Source: Bacteroidota bacterium
GTDB taxonomy: Bacteria > Bacteroidota > Bacteroidia > B-17B0 > Aurantibacillaceae
NCBI GenBank assembly: GCA_030681615.1
Contig: JAUXSA010000145.1
Location: forward strand, 23,223 to 87,222
Reading direction: 5' to 3'
Length of the DNA: 64,000 bases
This document shows, one piece after another, positions 52,042 to 60,103 of this stretch. A program made the position numbers and the translations under genes. Under the pieces are notes generated by a model, which ran no database searches, was not told the origin of the DNA, and saw nothing but the letters and a program-made list of their open reading frames with translations. Within the stretch, counting starts at the first letter, position 1. Each line of letters opens with the position of its first letter.

Positions 52042-53133
52042 TTATTTATTTACGTTTTCACATAGAATTTTATCTGCCTGCCCCATATACACGTAACCGT
52101 TTCCATAATTATTTCCATCATAATCTTGCTTATAACTTGTATAACGTATAAGCGTACACGTCCCATCCTTTTCTTTTACAACAGCGGAAAAATTTTTGCT
52201 TCTACTTAATATTATACCCGTAATTTGGTTTCGCTTAATATTCCAATCTTTATTATGTAGATTAATTTTTAGAACCGTTCTACCTTCACCAAAAGTTGTA
52301 TTGGCCATTGCCTTTTTTATTTGTGCTTCCAATGCCGGATCACTAGCTGTAGCAGGATCCATTTTTATTTTAGCTAAGTGATCTTCCTTTGCTTTGAGTG
52401 CGTTTTTTGTTGCAACCTCTTTGTTACCTACCTTTTTATATGCATTTTCAGCTTGTTGTGCAGCGCCTGATAAAACTTTACTCTCAGGGAATGTTTTACT
52501 TAGATTTGACCACCGTGCATAAATTAACCTCATATAATAATAATTAAATACAGCCCAATCTGAATTTTCTTCTCTGCCAGAATAGTTTTCCATGCTCGAA
52601 ATGTGTGTAGGATCTTTTTTATCAAAATTCCATCCATCTTCTGCCTTTCGAATGGCTTTACTTTTAATTGAAGGTGTGGCTAGTTCATTTGTGCAAAAAT
52701 TTGAAAAATTTTGTTCAAATTCAGATACTACACTTTCTAACCCATTTATATTTGGTGATTTACCGTTATTCAGGTACTCGTCAAGATCCTTTTTCAAAAA
52801 AAGATCCAGATCATCAATGATGGCTTGACTTTTGCTTAGATCGGTTGTATGTTGAGTTTTAATATTTACTAATTTATCTTCATAAACTTTTAACTCATTA
52901 ATTAATGTACTTTGATCAAAGTTTGGATCGGTATTTTTAAGTGAATTTAAATTGTTTTTCGCTTTATCTATTTCTACAGAATATATAGCTACTTTTGCCG
53001 CGTCCATTCGATCTAACTTTTCAATACTTTTTCTGAAAAATTTTAAATAAGATTGACCTGAAGTTGTTAACTCCTGCGAAAGCACATTTATACTTATTAA
53101 ACTAAAAGTGAAGAATATAATTTGTTTTTTCAT
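52042..53133 (-). CDS. Exported coiled-coil protein, unknown function
   Basis: A signal peptide (residues 1-19, ...NVLSQ) leads into about 180 residues of charged helical sequence with heptad-like spacing (KIDKAKNNLNSLK-type, DLDLFLKKDLDEYL), then a globular part with WNFDKKDPTHISSMENY, and a C-terminal beta segment (RTVLKINLHNKDWNIKRNQITG; YGNGYVYMGQADKIL). No enzyme motif is seen. The start lies 6 bp after the stop of the SBBP propeller protein, so the two are cotranscribed and this protein may bind or assist the propeller at the surface. I do not recognise the family. Confidence 0.65.
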   Translation of the reverse strand: MKKQIIFFTFSLISINVLSQELTTSGQSYLKFFRKSIEKLDRMDAAKVAIYSVEIDKAKNNLNSLKNTDPNFDQSTLINELKVYEDKLVNIKTQHTTDLSKSQAIIDDLDLFLKKDLDEYLNNGKSPNINGLESVVSEFEQNFSNFCTNELATPSIKSKAIRKAEDGWNFDKKDPTHISSMENYSGREENSDWAVFNYYYMRLIYARWSNLSKTFPESKVLSGAAQQAENAYKKVGNKEVATKNALKAKEDHLAKIKMDPATASDPALEAQIKKAMANTTFGEGRTVLKINLHNKDWNIKRNQITGIILSRSKNFSAVVKEKDGTCTLIRYTSYKQDYDGNNYGNGYVYMGQADKILCENVNK

Positions 53134-53139
53134 ACTTAT

Positions 53140-55281
53140 TTATTGCTTGATTATTCTTTGAGTAACGATACCATTGTTTTGTTCTATTACAAAATAATAG
53201 ATACCAGGGTTTAAATTAGAAAGAGATAAAAAGTTGATACCCTTTTCCAATTTTGTTTTGTGTTCGATTTGACCTAATACATTTATTATTTTTAGATCTG
53301 ATCTGTTTTCACTTTTAATAGTTACCTGGTCGCTGATCGGATTTGGATAAATTAAAGAGGGTTCGTTGCTGGTTTGATCAACAGAACCACTACATATGCT
53401 TACGTTTTGTGTAATTGTTGTTGAGTTTGTACAACCGTTTGCACCTGTTCCATTTACTGTATAAGACGTTGTAACAGTTGGCGAAACAAAAATAACAGTA
53501 GTTGTGGCTGTTGTATTCCATGTATAAGAAGTTGCGCCGCTTGCTGTTAATGTTGCTGTTTGTCCGGTACAAATTAAACTACTACTACTGGATGCGCTTA
53601 CAGTTGGCAATGTGTTAACCGTTACATTTAAAGTTTGTTGAGGACTTGTGCCACAGCCGTTAGATAAAACAACTGTAAAAATACCTGAACTACCTGCAAA
53701 TGCAGAAATTATATTTGTTGTACTTGTACCAGACCAACCTGTGGGTAAACTCCATGTATAAGAACCACCTGTTCCCGGTGCCGCAGTGTAATTGCCGGCA
53801 CTATTGAAACATAAATTTGTAGGGCCGCTTATTACTCCAAGAGTTGGTGATGACTGACACATCTTATGTACAAAAATATCGGTACTACCAAATGAAGTTA
53901 AGTTATAGGAAGAAGTACCCGGATCAAAATCGGAAGTATTTTGAAAATAACCTGTTGCGCAAACATTGTCGGAAGCGTCTACACTAACGCCATTTGACAG
54001 ATCCGAATTACTTCCACCCAATTGCTTCGCCCAAACAAAATTACCTAGTGCATCTAATTTTGAAATAAATATATCAGTACCCCCAAATGAATTTAAGGTA
54101 TAAGTAGTCGTAGCGGGATCAAAATCCGCAATGACAGAAAAAACACCGGTTGTGTACACATTACCTGAGGCGTCAAGAGTTATACCATAGCTAACATCAT
54201 TGCCGATTCCTCCTAATTGTTTTGCCCAGATAAAATTACCACTAGCATCTAATTTTGAAACAAATATATCATTACTCCCAAAAGAGCTTAATGTATAAGT
54301 TGCCGCACCTGGGTCGAAATCTGGAGTTGCTGCAAATACACCTGTTGTATATACATTTCCGGAAGCATCCAGATCTATGTCATATCCATAATCAGCGTTA
54401 TTTCCTCCTAACTGTTTAGCCCAAACAAAATTGCCTAGTGCATCTAATTTTGAGATAAATGCATCGTAATTACCATTTGAAATTAAGTTATAAACTCCTG
54501 TGCCAGGATCGAAATCGGAAAAAAGGGTAAACACACCTGTTGTGTAAACATTGCCTGAAGCATCCAGCTTAATGCTATTACCAAGTTCATTACCACTTCC
54601 GCCCATTTTTTTGGCCCAAACAAAATTACCGCTCGCATCTAATTTTGAAACAAATATATCGCCATTCCCAAATGAGCTTAAAGTGTAAGTTGAGATACCC
54701 GGATCGAAATCGGGAGTATTCTCAAAATATCCAGTTGTATAAACATTAGATGAAGCATCTACAATAATACCTTCGCCCTGATCATTACCGGTTCCGCCCA
54801 ATTTTTTAGCCCAGATAAAATTGCCAGAAGCATCCAGTTTTGAAACAAAAATATCATTACTACCTGCTGAAGTTAAGTTGTAGGTTGCTGCACCCGGATC
54901 GAAATCCGAGGTTCCAAAAAAATAACCTGTTGTGTAAATATTGCCTGAAGCATCCAAGCAAATACTATAACCGTAATCATTGCCTGTTCCACCCAATTGT
55001 TTAGCCCAGATAAAATTACCTGCAGCATCTAATTTTGAAATAAAAATATCATAACTAGTGATCAGCGAACTTAGCGTATAGGTTCCGGCACCCGGATCGA
55101 AATCAACAACTCCTACAAAAGAACCTATTGTGTAAACGTTACCTGAAGCATCGTGTATAATTGAGTTTCCTTGTTCGGAGAAACTTCCGCCAAATTGTTT
55201 TGCCCAAACAAAATTTGCATTTTGAGCGTAACTACCAATGTTAGCCAAAATGCATAGGCATATAAATATTTTTTTTTTCAT
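53140..55281 (-). CDS. Seven-repeat SBBP propeller protein with T9SS sorting domain
   Basis: A 713-residue secreted protein. After the signal peptide (1-22) come seven 65-residue units (23 to about 474), each reading like NFVWAKQLGGTGND...DASGNVYTTGxF...DFDPG...DIFVSKLDASG, which is the SBBP beta-propeller repeat; seven units fit a closed seven-bladed propeller. Then follow Ig-like or PKD-like segments (CTGQTATLTASGATSYTWN) and a type A sorting domain (YPNPISDQVTI...VLGQIEH...RIIKQ). It would be displayed at the surface by T9SS. It lies 92 bp downstream of the larger paralog, separated by an RNA-type hairpin, and 6 bp before the coiled-coil protein gene. Confidence 0.9.
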   Translation of the reverse strand: MKKKIFICLCILANIGSYAQNANFVWAKQFGGSFSEQGNSIIHDASGNVYTIGSFVGVVDFDPGAGTYTLSSLITSYDIFISKLDAAGNFIWAKQLGGTGNDYGYSICLDASGNIYTTGYFFGTSDFDPGAATYNLTSAGSNDIFVSKLDASGNFIWAKKLGGTGNDQGEGIIVDASSNVYTTGYFENTPDFDPGISTYTLSSFGNGDIFVSKLDASGNFVWAKKMGGSGNELGNSIKLDASGNVYTTGVFTLFSDFDPGTGVYNLISNGNYDAFISKLDALGNFVWAKQLGGNNADYGYDIDLDASGNVYTTGVFAATPDFDPGAATYTLSSFGSNDIFVSKLDASGNFIWAKQLGGIGNDVSYGITLDASGNVYTTGVFSVIADFDPATTTYTLNSFGGTDIFISKLDALGNFVWAKQLGGSNSDLSNGVSVDASDNVCATGYFQNTSDFDPGTSSYNLTSFGSTDIFVHKMCQSSPTLGVISGPTNLCFNSAGNYTAAPGTGGSYTWSLPTGWSGTSTTNIISAFAGSSGIFTVVLSNGCGTSPQQTLNVTVNTLPTVSASSSSSLICTGQTATLTASGATSYTWNTTATTTVIFVSPTVTTSYTVNGTGANGCTNSTTITQNVSICSGSVDQTSNEPSLIYPNPISDQVTIKSENRSDLKIINVLGQIEHKTKLEKGINFLSLSNLNPGIYYFVIEQNNGIVTQRIIKQ
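53860..55215 (-). repeat. Seven tandem 195-bp coding repeats (SBBP propeller)
   Basis: The unit is 65 codons long (first unit 66, last shortened). Conserved blocks WAKQLGG, DASGNVYTTG, DFDPG and SKLDASGN recur in each unit, and DNA identity is high enough for recombination between units. Unit number could vary among strains. Confidence 0.85.
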
Positions 55282-55314
55282 TACTTATTGCTTAATTATT
55301 TTTTGAGCATTTTT

Positions 55315-55356
55315 GAATAGATCCCCCCGCTAAACCCTTAACGAGGAGATCTATTC
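55315..55356 (-). other. Strand-specific RNA hairpin between the two propeller genes
   Basis: Arms of 19 nt (55315-55333 and 55338-55356) enclose a 4-base loop. On the minus-strand RNA all 19 positions pair, 16 as Watson-Crick and 3 as G-U; on the plus strand the same three positions are C-A mismatches. No T-run follows, so it is not a standard terminator. It sits 17 bp past the stop of the 1231-residue gene and could set relative mRNA levels by processing or protection. Confidence 0.7.
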
Positions 55357-55373
55357 CGGACGGTAAATTGTGT

Positions 55374-58300
55374 TTATTCAACAATCACTTTTTTAATGAT
55401 CGTTACACCATCCGAATACAATTTGATCATATAAATACCTTTCGCAAATTCGCTTGCATTAAAACTTGAGCTGCCAGAGTTTGTTCTATTTTCAAAAACC
55501 AATTTTCCTAAAACATCAAAAACAGCAAATTCAAAATTAGAAAAGTCGGTTTCTATAAAAACTTTATTTGTTGTTGGGTTTGGGTAAATAGTAATTAGAT
55601 GATGTAAATTATTAAGCTCATTCATTCCAATACAAGCGGAAACAGACTGTGTAAACACACTTGTATTAGAACATCCTGAAACAGCGTAACCCGTAAGCGT
55701 ATAAGTTGTTGTGCCAGATGGTGTAACCGTTATTACAGCAGTATTATCACCGGTATTCCATGTATAGGTATTTGCACCACTAGCTGTTAACGAAGTTATT
55801 TCGCCTACACAAATTAAACTTGATGCTGAAACAACACTAACCGTAGGGTTAGGATTTACGTTTATGTTTATAGTTATTGAACCGCTGCATGATCCACTGG
55901 CGCCATTAACTGTATAGTTAGCCGAGGATGTTGGTGTTATAACAATTGAAGTTGCATTTGAACCGGTATTCCATGTGTATGTTGATGCACCATTTGCTGT
56001 AAGCGTTGCCGATGAACCTGAACAAATAGAACTTGTGTTTGAAACAGCAGCAACAGTAATACTTGTAGCAATACCAATGTTTGTTGTTTTAGTGTCAACA
56101 CACGCACCGTTATAACCGGTAACTGTATAGTTGGTGCTTACCGAAGGCGAAACTATTATAGATGATGTAGTAGCCGTTGTATTCCATGAATAACTTGTTG
56201 CCCCAGTTGCTGTTAATGTTGCTGAACCACCAGTGCAAATTGCAGATGTACTGGAATTTAAATTTACAGTAGGTGTTACAACAGGATTAACAATTACAAA
56301 ATAAGTGTCAGTACATAAACCGTTTGAGCCCGTAACAGTATAATTTGTTGTTACAGTTGGAGATACAACATTGCTAAATGTTAATGGCCCATTACTCCAT
56401 GTATACGTGCTTGCACCAAAAGCAGTAAGTGTTAATGAAGTTCCGGTGCAAAAACTTTGCGTTGGGGTTCCGCTAACGAGCACAGTAGGTGTTGCAGATG
56501 CGGCTATAGTTGATGTTTTTACATTTGTACACGAGCCGTTGTAACCTGTAACTGTATATACAGAATAGGCAGAAGGAGTGACAGAAATAGAATTTGCTGT
56601 TGAACCCGTACTCCAGGAATAGGTTGTGGCCCCGCTTGCTGAAATAACTGTGGTTGCTGATCCTATGCAATGAACCGAAGATGTAGGTGTTACAACTACC
56701 GTTGGAGTTGCAGTTACTGAAAGTGTAAAAAAACCATCAAAGCTACAGGTGGCAGTGGCCGTTCCGGCAGTAAGCGAATAGTTAGTAGTAATAGATGGCG
56801 TAACAGAAATATTTGAATTATTAGAGCCTGTGCTCCAGGTATAGGTTGTAAAACCTGTTCCGGTTGCAGTTAATGTGGCCGATTGGCCTGAACAAATAGT
56901 ATTTGTATTTGCCACAATCGATAATGTTAATGTTGGACAATCAGCAAATTTTGCTAAAAACCCATCATTCAAACCATTGCCAGCACTTTGATGGCTTCCA
57001 ACGGTAGCAACTCCGGTGCCTCCAGATGTATTGCTGTACCCCGACATAAATAAATATCCCAGGTTGTCAGTACAAATACCTGTAGAATATTCAGCCCCTG
57101 TTCCGCTTCCATAATAAGTACCCCACAATAATTGACCTGTACTTTTATTTATACTTGCCAAATAACCATCATATCCCCCCGATAAATTTGCCTGATGTGC
57201 ACCAACAGTAGAAATACCACTCGAACTATTTGTACTTCCAACAGCTAATAAATCACCATTGTTATTAATAGTACAAGCAAGTCCATCATCCAGTCCGTTT
57301 GTTCCATAATATGTTCCCCATTGTCTAACACCAGCCGAATTAAATTTCGCAAAATAGGCATCTGCTCCACCTCCACCAAAAGATGTTTGATGACTACCCG
57401 CAGTTGCAATAAGGGTTGTTGTTGGACTAGCTGTTTGCCCTACCATATAAACATTACCCGATGCATCTGTTGCACATGAGTATCCATAATCAACTGCTGT
57501 ACCACCATAATATGTACCCCATTGTCGAACACCGGTACTACTAAATTTAGCAAGATAGGCGTCTTCACCTCCTCCACCAAACGTTAACTGATGACCAAGA
57601 GATGCGATTGATGCGCCAGTGCTTGTTTGCGTTTTACCAACTAAATACACCATCCCTGATGCATCAGTCGCACATCCATTTCCTTGGTCACTAAACCCAG
57701 CCCCTCCGTAGTAAGTTCCCCACTGACGAACGCCGAGGCTATTAAACTTAACAAGAAAAGCGTCTCCACCACCAGCGTAAGCATTTTGATGGCCTCCAAC
57801 TGCAATAGCCCCATTTGAAGTAGTATTTCCTGCAATATAAATATTTCCACTTCCATCCTTTGCACAACTATTCACCAAATCACTACCGCTACCACCATAA
57901 AATGTTGCCCATAACCTTACGCCATTTTGATCAAATTTTGCCAGGAACCCTTCGTTTCCAGCACTTGCGGTTGCCTGATGACTGCCAATCGTGGCTATTA
58001 CAGTTCCGGTACTTGTTGTATATCCTCCAATATATTCGCTGTTGCCATCTACTTCAACACAAAGATTAAAATCATTACCAGTTCCACCGTAATAAGTTGC
58101 CCATTGCCTTACGCCTAAAGAATTGAACTTAGAAAGAAATGCATCTAAAACTCCACCCCCAAAAAGTGTTTGATGAACACCGGTGGTGGCAATTAATGTT
58201 GTTGTTACATTTGCTGTGTACCCCGCAAAAAAAACATTTCCTGATGCATCAGTTTTACAACCTCTGCCATAATCATCCAATGTTCCACCATAATATGTTC

Positions 58301-59069
58301 CCCATTTTCTTAATGCCGGGTCAATAATTAGTGTTTGAGTTTTATCATAATTTAAAATCTTAAAGGATGCAATATTATTTTTAACTACCCAACATGTTGC
58401 AACCTGTTTATTGTTTTGAAACGCAACAGGTGCTTTCTCTATTACTATTCCTAATGGTGTTTTAATTTCCAACTCTCCATTTTTGTTGATAGATAATTTT
58501 TCAGCGCCATTTATTTCGATCTTGATCTGTTTAAGATCTGCATTTGGCTTAACAATAAAATCATACTCTAATTCTCCGTTCTTTTCGTACCACTTCAGAT
58601 CAATACCCTTATAAATATTTGTATAAGTTATGTCTTCATAATTTTTTACACTTAATGCACCATTAGGACATTGTGGCAGATAATAATTACTTACACCAGC
58701 CAATTCTGTACCTTTTACAATTCCGGCATTTAAGTTTGCACCAAGCCAATTAATATCTACACGGTATAATGTTGTTTTATCGGCAACCTGTATTTTTTCG
58801 TTTGTTTTAAGGTCTTCAGTTACTTTCCAGTTATCAATACGGTTTAACTGATAGCTTATACCTTTATTAGTTAAATGGTAATTAATACCGTTGGCATTTC
58901 CGCTAAACAAAACATCAGGGCGTGGTAAATAATTCTGGTCACATATCTGACCTTTATTTTCCTGGAAATAAATATCTATCTCTTTATTTTTTGGTGGGTT
59001 ACTTGCTGATAAATGAAATGACGCCGAAACCAATGCAGCTACTATAAATTTTGAGGTAAATGTTTTCAT
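55374..59069 (-). CDS. Giant SBBP propeller/Ig-repeat surface protein, T9SS cargo
   Basis: The 1231-residue protein has a signal peptide (...LSAS), an N-terminal DUF7948-like domain (about 27-240, with GINYHLTNKGISYQL and IYKGIDLKWYEKNGELEYDF), seven SBBP propeller units (about 252-708, each RQWGTYYGGTGxD...DASGNVY...DAFLAKF), six Ig-like units with CSGQSATLTATG and TYTWSTGSN, and a type A sorting domain (YPNPTTNKVFI...DVLGKLVF...KKVIVE). This is a likely adhesin or matrix protein. It follows the LytTR regulator gene. The upstream region holds a TAGTTTTG box and two 16-bp direct repeats spaced 21 bp apart, so regulation by that LytTR protein is likely. Confidence 0.92.
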   Translation of the reverse strand: MKTFTSKFIVAALVSASFHLSASNPPKNKEIDIYFQENKGQICDQNYLPRPDVLFSGNANGINYHLTNKGISYQLNRIDNWKVTEDLKTNEKIQVADKTTLYRVDINWLGANLNAGIVKGTELAGVSNYYLPQCPNGALSVKNYEDITYTNIYKGIDLKWYEKNGELEYDFIVKPNADLKQIKIEINGAEKLSINKNGELEIKTPLGIVIEKAPVAFQNNKQVATCWVVKNNIASFKILNYDKTQTLIIDPALRKWGTYYGGTLDDYGRGCKTDASGNVFFAGYTANVTTTLIATTGVHQTLFGGGVLDAFLSKFNSLGVRQWATYYGGTGNDFNLCVEVDGNSEYIGGYTTSTGTVIATIGSHQATASAGNEGFLAKFDQNGVRLWATFYGGSGSDLVNSCAKDGSGNIYIAGNTTSNGAIAVGGHQNAYAGGGDAFLVKFNSLGVRQWGTYYGGAGFSDQGNGCATDASGMVYLVGKTQTSTGASIASLGHQLTFGGGGEDAYLAKFSSTGVRQWGTYYGGTAVDYGYSCATDASGNVYMVGQTASPTTTLIATAGSHQTSFGGGGADAYFAKFNSAGVRQWGTYYGTNGLDDGLACTINNNGDLLAVGSTNSSSGISTVGAHQANLSGGYDGYLASINKSTGQLLWGTYYGSGTGAEYSTGICTDNLGYLFMSGYSNTSGGTGVATVGSHQSAGNGLNDGFLAKFADCPTLTLSIVANTNTICSGQSATLTATGTGFTTYTWSTGSNNSNISVTPSITTNYSLTAGTATATCSFDGFFTLSVTATPTVVVTPTSSVHCIGSATTVISASGATTYSWSTGSTANSISVTPSAYSVYTVTGYNGSCTNVKTSTIAASATPTVLVSGTPTQSFCTGTSLTLTAFGASTYTWSNGPLTFSNVVSPTVTTNYTVTGSNGLCTDTYFVIVNPVVTPTVNLNSSTSAICTGGSATLTATGATSYSWNTTATTSSIIVSPSVSTNYTVTGYNGACVDTKTTNIGIATSITVAAVSNTSSICSGSSATLTANGASTYTWNTGSNATSIVITPTSSANYTVNGASGSCSGSITININVNPNPTVSVVSASSLICVGEITSLTASGANTYTWNTGDNTAVITVTPSGTTTYTLTGYAVSGCSNTSVFTQSVSACIGMNELNNLHHLITIYPNPTTNKVFIETDFSNFEFAVFDVLGKLVFENRTNSGSSSFNASEFAKGIYMIKLYSDGVTIIKKVIVE
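56950..58315 (-). repeat. Seven SBBP coding repeats of the giant protein
   Basis: Seven units of about 63-68 codons, recognised by RQWGTYYGG, SHQ..FGGG and DAFLAKFNSLGV. They are more diverged at the DNA level than those of the 713-residue paralog. Confidence 0.8.
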
Positions 59070-59095
59070 GTTTTAAAGTTTTGAGATATTATATT

Positions 59096-59103
59096 CAAAA
59101 CTA
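59096..59103 (-). promoter_or_regulatory. -7 element of the giant propeller gene, no -33 box
   Basis: On the minus strand TAGTTTTG matches TAnnTTTG, 26 bp before the start codon. No TTTG occurs at 17-23 bp upstream, which suits an activator-dependent promoter. The direct repeats at 59153-59189 lie about 64-100 bp upstream of the expected transcription start. Confidence 0.55.
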
Positions 59104-59152
59104 CGGAGGAACTATGAATGGATATAGACACTTTACCAGGTGAAAGAAAAAC

Positions 59153-59189
59153 CTTATTAAGTGATGGTATTAGTTTAATAAGTGATCTT
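59153..59189. promoter_or_regulatory. Direct-repeat pair, candidate LytTR operator 1
   Basis: CTTATTAAGTGATGGT (59153-59168) and TTTAATAAGTGATCTT (59174-59189) are direct repeats with 21-bp spacing start to start, which is two turns of the DNA helix. LytTR proteins bind paired direct repeats on one face of DNA. The site lies between the LytTR gene stop and the giant propeller gene. It matches the pair at 60061-60097. Confidence 0.6.
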
Positions 59190-59206
59190 AAGAAAAAACA
59201 ATATTA

Positions 59207-59953
59207 TTACATATTATTTAAAAGTTCCATTATTTGTTCGCGTTTACGTTGCGATACCGGAACAACCTGCTTGTTTTCGAGAATTAAAGTGCCACCATCG
59301 GCTTTATCGAACCTCACAATACGTTTAATATTAATAAGATGAGAATGATGCGTGCGTATAAAACCAAAAGGTTCTAAAAGCTCTTCATATTCCTTTAAAC
59401 TTTTGGAAATAATGATCTTTTGCTGGGGAATAAGGTAAAATTCTGTATACGGCCCCTCTGCTTTACAATGAACAATATCAGACACCTTCACAAAATAAAT
59501 AGATTCGCTATCTTTTAAAACAATTTTCTTCTCATGAATGGTAATAGAACTTAAACTTTCCTGGAGGATCTGGAACTGCAGATCTAATGTTTTATTTTTT
59601 AAATTTTGTTCTGCTTTACCCACAGCAACTATCAGATCTTCGGCATCAATTGGTTTTAATAAAAAATCGATAGCACTCAATTTAAAAGCATTTATTGCAT
59701 ACTTATCGTGTGCGGTAATAAATATCAATTGAAAATTAAAATTGCCCAGTTTTTTAATTAATTCTATACCGGTGCCATCATCCATCTCAACATCCAAAAA
59801 AACAAGATCGGGCTTATATTCTAAAATTGCTTTTACTCCCGATTGAACACCTGTAGCCTCATTTATATCAGTAATAGAGGGGCACAAGGCTTTTATCTGC
59901 TTAATTAAACCCTCCCGGATCTTTTCTTCATTATCGATTATTAAAGTTCTCAT
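59207..59953 (-). CDS. LytTR family response regulator
   Basis: The 248-residue protein has a receiver domain with phospho-acceptor Asp54 (LVFLDVEMDDG), a conserved Thr in FITAHDKYA and Lys in FLLKPID, and a LytTR DNA-binding domain (about 140-248, KIVLKDSESIYFVKVSDI; GFIRTHHSHLINI; VVPVSQRKREQIMELL). It pairs with the LytS-type kinase just upstream. Regulators of this type usually act on paired direct repeats. The gene has a pair of such repeats at 60061-60097 in front of it, and a second pair in front of the giant propeller gene behind it, which suggests autoregulation plus control of the surface protein. Confidence 0.94.
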   Translation of the reverse strand: MRTLIIDNEEKIREGLIKQIKALCPSITDINEATGVQSGVKAILEYKPDLVFLDVEMDDGTGIELIKKLGNFNFQLIFITAHDKYAINAFKLSAIDFLLKPIDAEDLIVAVGKAEQNLKNKTLDLQFQILQESLSSITIHEKKIVLKDSESIYFVKVSDIVHCKAEGPYTEFYLIPQQKIIISKSLKEYEELLEPFGFIRTHHSHLINIKRIVRFDKADGGTLILENKQVVPVSQRKREQIMELLNNM

Positions 59954-60060
59954 GGTTATTGCAAGCCTTTGTAAGTACTAAAAATACATTAAATTTTGTA
60001 AATTAAAAATAAACCGAAAATTGAATGAGACACCATTGCTTTATCACTTGATCATAATTG

Positions 60061-60097
60061 TTTAATAAGCGATGTTATTTATTTAATAAACGTTGTT
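60061..60097. promoter_or_regulatory. Direct-repeat pair, candidate LytTR operator 2
   Basis: TTTAATAAGCGATGTT (60061-60076) and TTTAATAAACGTTGTT (60082-60097) are 16-bp direct repeats (13 of 16 identical or more) spaced 21 bp start to start. They lie 7 bp beyond the kinase stop codon and 108 bp before the LytTR gene start, in the same strand orientation as the pair at 59153-59189. Confidence 0.6.
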
Positions 60098-60103
60098 TAT
60101 AGT

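Noticed and set aside
59118..59342. Small plus-strand open frame across the LytTR gene end and candidate operator
   Set aside because: It mostly runs antisense to the DNA-binding domain and lacks coding features.
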